Shown here piece by piece: positions 44,702 to 53,033 of a stretch of 64,000 bases of DNA. Source of the DNA: Clostridia bacterium (GTDB lineage Bacteria; Bacillota_A; Clostridia; Christensenellales; Aristaeellaceae). Location: positions 15,234 through 79,233 of the forward strand of contig BNUH01000005.1 in NCBI GenBank assembly GCA_025997215.1, written 5' to 3'. Below the pieces are notes generated by a model that searched no databases, had not been told where the DNA came from, and was given only the letters and a program-made list of their open reading frames with translations. Each line of letters begins with the position of its first letter. Position 1 is the stretch's first letter. The position numbers and the translations under genes were made by a program.

Positions 44702-45092
44702 TCTCGCAGTTTATCTGCATACGGATGGTATGCACGCCGAACTCGTCGCCCGTCAGCCGCGCCGAGGAAACCAGTGTCTCCAGGATGCATTGGGCCAATT
44801 CATCCAGGTTGGACTGGTTCGGGTTGGGCGGGGGAATTCTGGCGGGGGCGGTTTCACGCTTAACGCTCATCAGGACGTCCAGCCGCGCGGCATCCCAATC
44901 GCATAGCATGCGGAGCCATTCCGCCGGAATGCGCTGGTGGGTCAGGCAGTAATACGCCTCGTCCACGGCCAGGCGCGCGTCCTCCACGGCGTCCAGGGTT
45001 AAGCCGCATCGCACGCACACGCCCGAGAGCGCCATGCGCGCGACCAGCAGCATATCCTGGCGCGCCGGGATCGTCAGCTCGACTTGATTCAT
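44667..45092 (-). CDS. RsbW/SpoIIAB-like anti-sigma factor with degenerate ATP-binding N box
   Basis: This 141-aa protein resembles the serine-kinase anti-sigma fold: the helix EDARLAVDEAYYCLT corresponds to the N box (normally ...LAvsEA.tNa..H). Here the metal-binding asparagine position is occupied by Tyr or Cys, so kinase activity is doubtful. The tail is a helix followed by a strand ending FGVHTIRMQINCEN. It overlaps the sigma gene by 35 bases and has no anti-anti-sigma (RsbV/SpoIIAA) neighbour. I infer binding and inhibition of the co-encoded sigma factor. Confidence 0.65.
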   Translation of the reverse strand: MNQVELTIPARQDMLLVARMALSGVCVRCGLTLDAVEDARLAVDEAYYCLTHQRIPAEWLRMLCDWDAARLDVLMSVKRETAPARIPPPNPNQSNLDELAQCILETLVSSARLTGDEFGVHTIRMQINCENAVEEVPDSDG

Positions 45093-45224
45093 ATGTAGTT
45101 GATCCTATCGCGAGCGGCGGACTTTGTCAAGCGATTGACAAAATCCGTAAAAAAGTTAGCGATTTCTTAATATTTTGGAAACGTTATGGCGGAGATTTCG
45201 CTGTCGGATTCGCTCGCTCGCTGT

Positions 45225-45285
45225 GGTTAACCGATTAACCTAACGATATGGCCGTTCAGCCGATTATTCAGGTTTACAGGTAAAC
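45225..45285. promoter_or_regulatory. Two operator-like palindromes upstream of the sugar ABC operon
   Basis: GGTTAA-CCGA-TTAACC (45225-45240) and GTTTAC-AG-GTAAAC (45272-45285) are perfect short palindromes. A half copy, CGGTAAAC, recurs between the -35 and -10 boxes at about 45365. The second is close to LacI-family operator style. The divergent 350-base gap between the anti-sigma gene and the operon holds these and one promoter. Confidence 0.5.
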
Positions 45286-45355
45286 AAACGGCCTCCAATT
45301 ACCCCAACTTCTGACATATCTTCTGAAAAAATCGCCTAATTTTCACCGAAGATGC

Positions 45356-45385
45356 TTGACAGACCGGTAAACCTAATGATAAAAT
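45356..45385 (+). promoter_or_regulatory. Promoter of the sugar ABC operon
   Basis: TTGACA (45356-45361), 18 bases, TAAAAT (45380-45385), preceded by an extended TGA. The start codon of the binding protein is 60 bases downstream. A GGTAAAC half-operator overlaps the spacer, consistent with repression. Confidence 0.75.
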
Positions 45386-45444
45386 TGATGCATGTCAGAT
45401 TGGTTATACACAATGTATTCACTATCTTGAAGGAGGATCACCCG

Positions 45445-46818
45445 ATGAAGAAACTACTCGCACTGGCGCTGGCGTTAGCGCTGCTGCTGGGCACGGTCGG
45501 CGCCCTGGCCGAGACGACCCTGAAGCTGGGCATCTGGCCAGTGGACACCGACGAGCGCGGACTCGAAACCCATGAGACTGTGTTCTTGCCCGCCTTTTTA
45601 GCGGATCACCCAGACGTTATTGTTGAGAAGGCGCCTTACGACTACAACCTGCAGACCATCCTCCCGCTACTGGAGAGCGGCAACGCCCCGCACGTTCTGT
45701 CCACATGGTTTACGGAACCCGCAAAGCTGGTTCCCAATAACTTCGTGGTAGAGATCACCGACGCGCTGGCCGCCAAGGGCTGGCTGGATAAACTCGCGCC
45801 CAGCATCCGCAGCGCAGTATCCTACGGCGGATCGGAGCATGTATACGGTGTGCCGCGCAACTTCTACGGCCTGGGCCTGATGCTCAACGCCGAGCTGTTT
45901 GAGGAAGCCGGACTGGTCGACGAGGCGGGCCTCCCGCTGTATCCCAAGACGTGGGATGAGTTAATCGACGTGTCCGTCAAGATCAAGGAAGAAACCGGCG
46001 CGGCCGGCCTGTGCCTGTTGGCGGCGGACAACGCGGGCGGCTGGCACTTCGTCAACATCGCCTGGACATTCGGCGCGAACTTTGAGTCGCTCGTAGACGG
46101 CAAGTGGGTCGCGAACGTCAACAGTCCCGAAGCCGTTGCCGCACTGCAGTTAGTCAAGGATATGAAGTGGAAGTACGACATCCTCACCGCCGACCCCACC
46201 GCTGAAAACTGGGGGACGGGCTTCCAGCATCTGGGCGTAGGCTCTGCGGCCATGTATATCGCGGCTGACGACGCTGTTGCGCAGCCGACAGCCAACTACG
46301 GTCTGCCGAAGGAAAAGCTGATGATGATCGGCATCCCCGCCGGACCTGCAGGTTCCTACACGCTGGTAGGCGGCAATCTGTTCATGTTCCCCAGCGGAAC
46401 CGACGAAGATCAGATTAACGCGGCGCTTGATTACATTGAAGTGATGGGCTACGCGCCTATCGTCACCGAGTCCGCCCGTCAGGGGCGCATCGGCGACTAT
46501 GAATCAAACGTTGCCAACGGCGTTCCAGTAATGCGCGGCATGACCATGTGGATCGACGAAGATTACAACGCAATGTTGGACGAACTCTACGAACAGTATG
46601 TAAACGTTGACCCGGCCATGTTCCAGCCCTACTATGAATCGATCGCTGCTGAAGGCGCGCTGAAGGGCGAAGAGCCGCAGCAGACCCAGGATCTGTACGC
46701 CGAGCTGACCAAGGCCCTCCAGGAAATCCTCACCAACGAAAACGCCGATCCGCAGGCCGTGCTGGACATCGCCCAGGCGAACTTCCAGAGCTTGCTGGAT
46801 GAGCAGGTGAATAAGTAA
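45445..46818 (+). CDS. Sugar ABC transporter substrate-binding protein
   Basis: This 457-aa secreted protein starts at the ATG behind AAGGAGGATCACCCG. The signal peptide ends ALA-ETTLKLG and has no lipobox cysteine, unusual for a Gram-positive binding protein. The mature part shows the family 1 binding-protein pattern: KLGIWPVDTDERG, YGVPRNFYGLGLMLNAELFE, YPKTWDELIDVSVKIKEETG, and Trp/Asp-rich ligand sites. Substrate presumably an oligosaccharide released by the GH28-like enzyme encoded at the operon end. A terminator-like hairpin directly after the gene probably lowers expression of the permeases relative to it. Confidence 0.92.
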   Translation: MKKLLALALALALLLGTVGALAETTLKLGIWPVDTDERGLETHETVFLPAFLADHPDVIVEKAPYDYNLQTILPLLESGNAPHVLSTWFTEPAKLVPNNFVVEITDALAAKGWLDKLAPSIRSAVSYGGSEHVYGVPRNFYGLGLMLNAELFEEAGLVDEAGLPLYPKTWDELIDVSVKIKEETGAAGLCLLAADNAGGWHFVNIAWTFGANFESLVDGKWVANVNSPEAVAALQLVKDMKWKYDILTADPTAENWGTGFQHLGVGSAAMYIAADDAVAQPTANYGLPKEKLMMIGIPAGPAGSYTLVGGNLFMFPSGTDEDQINAALDYIEVMGYAPIVTESARQGRIGDYESNVANGVPVMRGMTMWIDEDYNAMLDELYEQYVNVDPAMFQPYYESIAAEGALKGEEPQQTQDLYAELTKALQEILTNENADPQAVLDIAQANFQSLLDEQVNK

Positions 46819-46830
46819 CCAACTGACAGG

Positions 46831-46866
46831 CCGGGGAGATTCGTCCGCGAATCCCCCCGGTTTTTT
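46831..46866 (+). terminator. Intra-operon terminator after the binding-protein gene
   Basis: CCGGGGAGATTCG...CGAATCCCCCCGG (46831-46860) folds into a long stem with one bulge and is followed by six T. It probably sets a high binding-protein to permease ratio by partial read-through. Confidence 0.7.
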
Positions 46867-46890
46867 CCTATACACGCAGGAGGTGCGGCT

Positions 46891-47796
46891 ATGGCAAGCC
46901 GGGATCTAGTAAACCAGCGGCGCAAGACGCGCCTGAAGCATGACCTCGGCGCATGGCTGATCATGCTGCCAAGCATTGCCCTGTTTGCATTCTATATCTA
47001 TATACCGCTCATCGAGAGTATCCGGCTGTCATTCTTCAAGACCCAAGGTATGACGACGACCCAGTTCGTCTGGTTTGAGAATTATAGGCAGATGTTCCTG
47101 CACCCGGACTTCTGGCCGTCGGTGCGCAACTCGCTCATGTATACGGTGTGGTCGCTGATAATAGGATTCCTCGTGCCGATCGTGCTGGCGTTAATTATTA
47201 ATGAAATGATAATCGGAAAAAATTTCGCGCGCACGGCCATTTACCTGCCCGTGATCGTACCGGGGCTGGCGACCGTCGTGCTATGGCGATTCATATTCGG
47301 CGCGGAGGCCAGCGGCGGCATGAATATGCTCCTGGCCGCGCTGGGAATCAAGAGCCAGGCTTACCTGTCCAACTCTTCTATAGTTATACCCATTATAGTA
47401 TTGACCATGACGTGGCGCAACGCGGGTTCAACCGCGCTGATATACCTGGCCGGGCTGCAATCCATCGATCCGGAGCACTACGAGGCCGCGATCATCGACG
47501 GCGCTGGCGTGTGGAGCCGCGTGTTACATATAACCATTCCTAATATATTCAACCTGGGGCGGACGCTGCTGATACTGCAGATCATCGCGGTATTCCAGAT
47601 TTTGTACGAGCCACTGGTTATGACCAACGGCGGTCCGAATAACGCCTCGGTATCCATGATGCAGGTGGTGTATAGGTACGCGTTTGAACGCTTCGATTAC
47701 TCGCACGCCACCGCAATGTCGGTGATTATCGCGGCGATACTACTGCTATTCACGCTGCTGTACAACCGGGTCAGCAAGCCCAACGAGGCGTATTGA
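46891..47796 (+). CDS. Sugar ABC transporter permease, MalF/UgpA type
   Basis: This 301-aa protein has six membrane segments. The EAA loop is EHYEAAIIDGAGVWSRVLHI, which docks on the shared ATPase. The N-terminal KTRLKHDLGAWLIMLPSIAL is typical of CUT1 permeases. SD AGGAGG before the ATG. No ATPase gene is nearby, as is normal where a common MsmK/UgpC-type ATPase serves many importers. Confidence 0.95.
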   Translation: MASRDLVNQRRKTRLKHDLGAWLIMLPSIALFAFYIYIPLIESIRLSFFKTQGMTTTQFVWFENYRQMFLHPDFWPSVRNSLMYTVWSLIIGFLVPIVLALIINEMIIGKNFARTAIYLPVIVPGLATVVLWRFIFGAEASGGMNMLLAALGIKSQAYLSNSSIVIPIIVLTMTWRNAGSTALIYLAGLQSIDPEHYEAAIIDGAGVWSRVLHITIPNIFNLGRTLLILQIIAVFQILYEPLVMTNGGPNNASVSMMQVVYRYAFERFDYSHATAMSVIIAAILLLFTLLYNRVSKPNEAY

Positions 47797-47817
47797 CGCG
47801 CGGAAAGGGGAATCGTT

Positions 47818-48777
47818 ATGGCAATGACGAACACGATACAGACCAAGCGCGCCGCCAAATCTTCCCATGCGCGCAATAAGGCCGACGGATTGATCCGCGG
47901 GTTCGATCTGCGCAAGCCCAGCGTGGTCGTGGCGTATACCATCATGATGATAGTGATTGTCGGCGCGATAATTCTGGCGGTGCTGCCGCTGGTGTGGACC
48001 GTATTCGGTGGGTTCAAATCCATGCAGGAGTTCACGCGCGGCGTCAAGACGGTCGGTCCCGATGGCAAGAATCAATTCTTGATGACGTTCATACCCTCCA
48101 GTTTTTCATTGGACGGGTATCTGGAAACATGGAGAAAGACCAAGTTCGCGCGCTACTACCTGAACAGCCTGTACGTGGTGGTCGGCTGCTGTGTGAGCGC
48201 GCTGCTGTTCAACGGACTGCTGGCGTACGGTCTGTCGCGGTTGAAGCCGCGCGGCTGGAAGATTGCGCAAGCGTTGGTCATGGGCAGCATGCTGCTGCCC
48301 GGCGTGATCAGCATTGTACCGCTATTCATCAACCTTGCGCGGATGGGTTTGACCCGATCGTTTATACCGCTGTGGCTGGGAGTTGGAGCAAGCGCGTTCA
48401 CTGTAATTCTTTTCAAGGATTTCTACGACGGCATGCCCACGAGCCTGTTCGAGGCGGCCAGGCTGGACGGGTGCAGCAACCTGCAGATGTTCTTCAGAAT
48501 CGTTATACCGCTGTCCATGCCAATCAACATGGTTGTGCTGATATTCACGGTCAACGGCGCGTGGAGCGACTTCCTGCTCCCCTACCTGCTCCTGAATAAT
48601 ACCACTATGGCCACCGTCATGGTGCGGCTGTTCGAATTCCGAGCGGCCAGCGGGGTTATTACAGCCATCGAGGTGCTGCGCGCGACGGTGTTCTCGATAC
48701 TGCCGCCGATAGTCCTGTTTATCCTGTTCCAGCGGCAGATTACGACAAATGTTATGGCGGCCGGGATACGCGGGTGA
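47818..48777 (+). CDS. Sugar ABC transporter permease, MalG/UgpE type
   Basis: This 319-aa second permease subunit has six membrane segments. The EAA loop is SLFEAARLDGCSNLQMFFRI. It ends with FILFQRQITTNVMAAGIRG, the stereotyped C-terminus of MalG-like permeases. It lies 21 bases after its partner and 15 bases before the GH28-like gene. Confidence 0.95.
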   Translation: MAMTNTIQTKRAAKSSHARNKADGLIRGFDLRKPSVVVAYTIMMIVIVGAIILAVLPLVWTVFGGFKSMQEFTRGVKTVGPDGKNQFLMTFIPSSFSLDGYLETWRKTKFARYYLNSLYVVVGCCVSALLFNGLLAYGLSRLKPRGWKIAQALVMGSMLLPGVISIVPLFINLARMGLTRSFIPLWLGVGASAFTVILFKDFYDGMPTSLFEAARLDGCSNLQMFFRIVIPLSMPINMVVLIFTVNGAWSDFLLPYLLLNNTTMATVMVRLFEFRAASGVITAIEVLRATVFSILPPIVLFILFQRQITTNVMAAGIRG

Positions 48778-48792
48778 GAGAGGTTATTTTCG

Positions 48793-50205
48793 ATGAATAG
48801 CGGGTTTACGTGGACTATTCTGCTAGCGCTGCTGCTGGTGACGGCGTTGGGTTTGGCGTTCGGAGCGGCACGAGCGGAGGTTGTTACCACACCGTTGCCG
48901 CTGGAGTTACAGCGCAGCCAAACGTGCGCGGTGACTGCGAACGGTATAAATGTGGACGTCGTTGACACGGCGGTCAACCATTGGCGCACGTGGACGTCAC
49001 GACCAATGCTGGATACGACACCTGTCGCATGGATCGAGATGACAGAGCCGATAACGGTGAGCGTTACGTTTGCTGGCGTTGATGTGACTGAAGCGGTCGT
49101 ACGCCCGCTATCGCTGGGGATCGTGCCGATCGTCGACGGCAGTACGGTTACGTTTGAGCTAACCCTGCCCGCCAACATCACCGTGGAATACAACGGCGAC
49201 GTCAAAGACGCGTTGCATCTGTTCGCGACTGCGCCTGATTTGGATGCTCCTGATCCGGCGGCGGAGAACCTCATTTACTTTGGCCCCGGCATCCACGATG
49301 TTCGAACGACTACGCTGCAAAGCGGCCAGACGGTTTACCTTGCGCCCGGTGCGGTGCTGCGTGGACAGATCGTTGCCAGCGATGTCGAGAACATCAGCAT
49401 ATTAGGCCACGGCATCATCGACGGCAGCACGTATGACCGCTGGGAGGACATACTTGTTCCAATTGATCTGACGCGCTGCGAGAATGTTGTCGTAAAAGGC
49501 GTGACGATACTCGACCCGGCGGCGTGGACGCTGAATACGTATCTGTGCTCCGACGTGCTGATTGAGGATGTGAAGATAATCGGCGCACGGTCAAACAGCG
49601 ACGGGATCACGACGCAATCCTGCGAACGCGTGACAGTGCGGAACTGCTTCGTGCGCGGCTGGGATGATAATTTGGTCGTCAAGGGTTACGATGCCGATGC
49701 ACGCGACATATTGTTTGAGGATTGCGTGCTGTGGACGGATCTGGCGCAGTCGATGGAGATTGGGTATGAGACGCGTGCGGACGTGATCGAGCGGGTTAAG
49801 TTCCGCAATATCACCGTGCTGCACAATTTTCATAAGCCGGTTATGTCTATTCATAACAGCGATAACGCGCTGGTTCAGGATGTAACGTTTGAGAATATCG
49901 TCGTTGAGGATGCGCAGATGGGCCAAGGCGATGGTTCGCCGACGCTGATTGAGCTGACCACGTCCAAGTCGCAGTGGTCCAAGACGGAGGAGCGCGGGAA
50001 CATACGGAACGTCACGTTTGATAGCGTGACGGTGGTCAGCGGCCTCGATCGCTCGATAAAGCTGCTGGCCGCCAGCAAGGAATGCACTATCGACGGCGTA
50101 GTATTCCGCAACTTCAATATACTGGGCAAACATGTCCAGACCGTGAAGGATGTCAAATTCACCCGCACCAATAAAGTGGGGGATAATATCGTCTGGGAAC
50201 CGTGA
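48793..50205 (+). CDS. Secreted GH28-like (polygalacturonase-type) beta-helix glycoside hydrolase
   Basis: This 470-aa protein has a signal peptide (cleavage about ARA-EVV) and a beta-sandwich-like N-terminal part. A right-handed parallel beta-helix follows, visible as regular repeats (VENISILGHGIIDGS, CENVVVKGVTILDPA, SDVLIEDVKIIGARS, CERVTVRNCFVRG). Active-site acids of the GH28 clan are present as NSDG at about 276 and WDD at about 300. The GHG histidine motif is replaced by SMEIGYET, so it is a divergent member, perhaps acting on a non-pectic glycan. It is the last gene of the ABC operon, and probably supplies the importer. Confidence 0.82.
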   Translation: MNSGFTWTILLALLLVTALGLAFGAARAEVVTTPLPLELQRSQTCAVTANGINVDVVDTAVNHWRTWTSRPMLDTTPVAWIEMTEPITVSVTFAGVDVTEAVVRPLSLGIVPIVDGSTVTFELTLPANITVEYNGDVKDALHLFATAPDLDAPDPAAENLIYFGPGIHDVRTTTLQSGQTVYLAPGAVLRGQIVASDVENISILGHGIIDGSTYDRWEDILVPIDLTRCENVVVKGVTILDPAAWTLNTYLCSDVLIEDVKIIGARSNSDGITTQSCERVTVRNCFVRGWDDNLVVKGYDADARDILFEDCVLWTDLAQSMEIGYETRADVIERVKFRNITVLHNFHKPVMSIHNSDNALVQDVTFENIVVEDAQMGQGDGSPTLIELTTSKSQWSKTEERGNIRNVTFDSVTVVSGLDRSIKLLAASKECTIDGVVFRNFNILGKHVQTVKDVKFTRTNKVGDNIVWEP

Positions 50206-50230
50206 AAATTCCGCGCCTAATCCATGCCGC

Positions 50231-50476
50231 TTACATGTTGCAGCAGCAGCGCATATAGTTCGTCATGCAGCATGACTCCCGCATGATGCTGCTCTCGAGC
50301 TTACCAATGGATGATATAGCGCTTGGAATACCCATGCCCACTATTCCGAATCGCTCGGCTATTTCGGCCTGAGTCTCCATATACTGGGCGTCTATTTTGT
50401 GCATATCGCTGACAACGACCAGCATATCCATGACGCTCTGTATGACCTGCGCTTGACACGGCGAGTTGTCGTCCAT
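50231..50476 (-). CDS. Small protein with cysteine-rich C-terminus, unknown function
   Basis: This 81-aa protein starts MDDNSPCQAQVIQSVMDMLV and ends with SCCMTNYMRCCCNM, so six cysteines crowd the last 14 residues. The start follows AAAGGTGGTG. There is no signal peptide or membrane helix; the middle is mildly amphipathic. It is convergent with the GH28-like gene. One copy of a 31-base repeat, which read on this strand holds TTGACA, lies 75 bases upstream and may include its promoter. No family is recognised. Cys clusters of this kind occur in metal-binding and spore coat proteins, but that is a guess. Confidence 0.55.
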   Translation of the reverse strand: MDDNSPCQAQVIQSVMDMLVVVSDMHKIDAQYMETQAEIAERFGIVGMGIPSAISSIGKLESSIMRESCCMTNYMRCCCNM

Positions 50477-50551
50477 TTGTCCGCACCACCTTTTATCGAT
50501 AACATATGCGGTATGTGTGTGTTGTGTGAATGCATTAACGGTACTATATGA

Positions 50552-50582
50552 CCTTACGTTTTCAACCTGCGTCTGTCAAGGG
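50552..50582. repeat. 31-bp direct repeat, left copy
   Basis: CCTTACGTTTTCAAC followed by CTGCGTCTGTCAAGGG. The right copy at 53003-53033 matches 29 of 31 bases in the same orientation. The pair brackets the IS110 remnant and the ftsH gene. Confidence 0.8.
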
Positions 50583-50723
50583 CAGGGTAGTATTTTCCCG
50601 CTCATCACTTGAGAGTCATCCTGGCGTTACAGCGGAAAAATCTCCACCCTAACGCCATGGCGCGGCGGAGCACAAAAGCGATGAAATAAAGTTGCAAGGC
50701 GAATCCCGTTATGATAACATATA

Positions 50724-51045
50724 AAGCGACAGTAGCAAACTAAGAAGCACGAGCAAGTGAGTGAGGCGGTGCAACTCCAGCCCGTCACCCTAACAGTGCG
50801 TCGCTTGTCGAGAACAACGAAGTGGGACACCAAGCCCGAACCGCTTATCAGCGAAGGAGCGTCCTTGCGGCGTATCCATAACCTCCAGGCGACAGTCCCT
50901 GCTGCTGTCTTATACTATTCCCCATTAAAAATGCGACTAGATTCGCGAAGGATTTTCGTCGCTCGCAAAAGCGAGGTAAGGAGGCGGACTGGAGGTCCGC
51001 TGACTGGACGAGCTGACGCGAGCGGCGAAAAGACTCGCGAAGATG
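50724..51045 (+). ncRNA. Structured noncoding region upstream of the IS110 fragment (possible left end / bridge RNA)
   Basis: The 360 bases before the truncated IS110 start codon are noncoding and highly foldable. AAGCGAC (50724-50730) pairs with GTCGCTT (50800-50806); GACAG/CTGTC pairs about 50895-50913. A 22-bp arm pair (50944-50966 with 51018-51039) encloses the hairpin GCGGAC-loop-GTCCGC (50984-51000), followed by a TTTTT run at about 51051. IS110-family elements encode a bridge (seek) RNA in the noncoding end upstream of the transposase, so this is where such an RNA would lie. The identification is inference. Confidence 0.4.
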
Positions 51046-51085
51046 TCGCGTTTTTGACGGGGAATAATATTAATCCAAGGGAGGT

Positions 51086-51172
51086 ATGCATACGGACAGG
51101 ACGCGTGTGGTATATCCCATATGTTGTGGGATAGACGTGCACAAGAAATTTGGAATTGCTGTCACGGATTGA
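51086..51172 (+). pseudogene. N-terminal fragment of an IS110-family transposase
   Basis: 28 codons from an ATG: MHTDRTRVVYPICCGIDVHK then KFGIAVTD and a TGA. YPICCGIDVHKKF is the highly characteristic N-terminus of IS110 DEDD transposases, with the first catalytic aspartate. The remaining 370 or so residues are gone. A short hairpin GGGAATGC-TTC-GCATTCCC (51179-51197) follows directly. Confidence 0.8.
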
Positions 51173-51266
51173 AAATGAGGGAATGCTTCGCATTCCCCAG
51201 ATCAGGGCGCGCTCACGATGTTCACACCGCCCGCTGGCATATGGATATACTCCCAAAACATACCGC

Positions 51267-51295
51267 TAGACGCCTACACATTAATAAGTTATAAT
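51267..51295 (+). promoter_or_regulatory. Probable promoter of the ftsH-like gene
   Basis: TAGACG (51267-51272), 17 bases, TATAAT (51290-51295), 22 bases before the start codon region with AAGGGAGGG. Confidence 0.55.
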
Positions 51296-51316
51296 CATTT
51301 TAAGGGAGGGATGGTT

Positions 51317-52999
51317 ATGACCAAGGGTCAGCGCGCCATCGCTAGTGTCGTGTTAATGGTGCTGCTCGGGGCGGGTGTGTGGCTCACACTGCGCCAGCCG
51401 CCTTGGCGAACCTACCCCGTTTTCCTAGCGATGCTCAACTCCGGGCAGGTGTCGGAGGTGGAATTCTACGGCGACACCCTGACATTCACTGCGGCCGGGG
51501 GCAACCGGTACCGCACCGACGCCCCGTCGAACGAGACCCTGCGCGAGCGGCTAATGATGGACGGCATCCGCGTACGAACGACTCAGACACCGCCGTGGGC
51601 TGGCTTGGCCGTCGCGCTGGGGCTGGCGGGCGGCATCATACTATATAAACGAACGGGCAAGCGTTCCTCGTCCGGCTTGAATATCGGCGAGCAGATTCCG
51701 GGCACGCGGTTCACGGACGTCGCGGCGCAGGATGAGGCCGTCGATTCATTGAGAGGGCTTGTCGAATATATTAAAGATCCCGGCAAGTATGAGCGCTTCG
51801 GCGCGCGCATTCCGCGCGGGATGCTGCTGTACGGACCGCCGGGCACGGGCAAGACGCTGCTGGCTAAGGCGCTGGCGGGCGAGGCGGGCGTGCCGTTTTT
51901 CAACGTTTGCGGCTCGGACTTCGTACAGATGTATGTGGGCGTCGGCGCAGGACGTGTGAGGGATCTATTCAAGAAGGTACGCGCGGCTGGGAAGGCCGTG
52001 CTATTCATCGACGAGATTGACGCACTGGGCCGCCGCCGCGACCAGCACGGTAACGAGGAGCGCGAGCAGACGCTCAACGCGCTGCTCACCGAGATGAGCG
52101 GATTCAGAGGCGATCAAGGTATAGTAGTGTTAGCGGCGACGAACCGCCCTGATATGCTAGATGAAGCGTTGATGCGGCCGGGCAGATTCGATCGGCAGGT
52201 AGAAGTCGGACTCCCCTCGTGCGCACAGCGCTTGCAGATTTTGAAGGTTCACGCACGCAATAAACCGTTATCCAAGGATGTCGATCTGGATAAATTGGCT
52301 TATAACGCCGTGTATTTCAGCGGCGCGAAGCTGGAGAGCCTGCTCAACGAGGCGGCCATACGCGCCGCGCGGCGCAGCGCGGAGTCCATTGAACCGGAGG
52401 ATATCGATTATTCATTTGAAACGGTTATGGTTGGTGAACAGAAACAGGATCGCACGGGCATCAGCGCGCACGAGCGCACGATCACGGCGTTCCACGAGGC
52501 CGGGCATGCGCTGGCCACGGCGCGGCTGCTGCCGGAGAGCAAGCTGACCCGTTTATCGATTATCCCGTCTACGAAGGGCATGGCCGGTTACAGTATGTCC
52601 GTGCAGCCGGATAAGATGTTCCAGACCCGTGCCGAATTGGAGGCGCATGTGGCGGTCGCGCTAGCCGGACGCGCCGCCGAGGAGCTGGTATTCGGGCATC
52701 GGCAGATTACGACAGGCGCATCGAACGACCTCGCCCGCGCTACGGAGATGGTCACACGCATGGCTTTAGAGTGGGGTATGGACGACGAACTGGGTCTGCC
52801 CGTACGCCGCGTGCTGGGGCAATATGGGTTGAACTCAACCAACGAGGCCAAACATGTGAAGGATCGGCTCGACCTCCTCTACCGCGTCACGATGAAACTG
52901 CTGGACAATGAGCGCGAAACATTGAAAATTCTGGCGGAACGGCTGCTTGAGGAGGAACTGCTCACCGAGGACGCGCTGGCGGGGTTGTTGGCGGCGTGA
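51317..52999 (+). CDS. ftsH: FtsH-family AAA+ zinc metalloprotease (short N-terminal form)
   Basis: This 560-aa membrane protease degrades misfolded membrane and some cytosolic proteins. It has a first helix (SVVLMVLLGAGVWLTL), a reduced outer domain of about 65 residues, then a second helix (about 95-110). The AAA domain has Walker A GPPGTGKT at 173-180, the pore loop FVQMYVGVG, Walker B LFIDEID at 229-235 and the SRH RPGRFDRQ. The peptidase has HEAGH at 393-397. Start at 51317, placed 6-7 bases after GGGAGGG. Main FtsH copies are 600 to 650 aa; this shorter one in an accessory region is probably a second copy. It is monocistronic. Confidence 0.93.
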   Translation: MTKGQRAIASVVLMVLLGAGVWLTLRQPPWRTYPVFLAMLNSGQVSEVEFYGDTLTFTAAGGNRYRTDAPSNETLRERLMMDGIRVRTTQTPPWAGLAVALGLAGGIILYKRTGKRSSSGLNIGEQIPGTRFTDVAAQDEAVDSLRGLVEYIKDPGKYERFGARIPRGMLLYGPPGTGKTLLAKALAGEAGVPFFNVCGSDFVQMYVGVGAGRVRDLFKKVRAAGKAVLFIDEIDALGRRRDQHGNEEREQTLNALLTEMSGFRGDQGIVVLAATNRPDMLDEALMRPGRFDRQVEVGLPSCAQRLQILKVHARNKPLSKDVDLDKLAYNAVYFSGAKLESLLNEAAIRAARRSAESIEPEDIDYSFETVMVGEQKQDRTGISAHERTITAFHEAGHALATARLLPESKLTRLSIIPSTKGMAGYSMSVQPDKMFQTRAELEAHVAVALAGRAAEELVFGHRQITTGASNDLARATEMVTRMALEWGMDDELGLPVRRVLGQYGLNSTNEAKHVKDRLDLLYRVTMKLLDNERETLKILAERLLEEELLTEDALAGLLAA

Positions 53000-53002
53000 T
53001 AC

Positions 53003-53033
53003 CCTCACGTTTTCAACTTGCGTCTGTCAAGGG
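53003..53033. repeat. 31-bp direct repeat, right copy
   Basis: CCTCACGTTTTCAAC followed by TTGCGTCTGTCAAGGG, just after the ftsH stop. It differs from the left copy (50552-50582) at two positions. On the minus strand both copies contain TTGACA. Confidence 0.8.

Noticed and set aside
45093..45444. Riboswitch upstream of the sugar ABC operon
   Set aside because: The palindromes lie upstream of the promoter and look like DNA operators; no known riboswitch core was seen. No T-box or other leader was seen before hom, aroF, glyA or coaX either.
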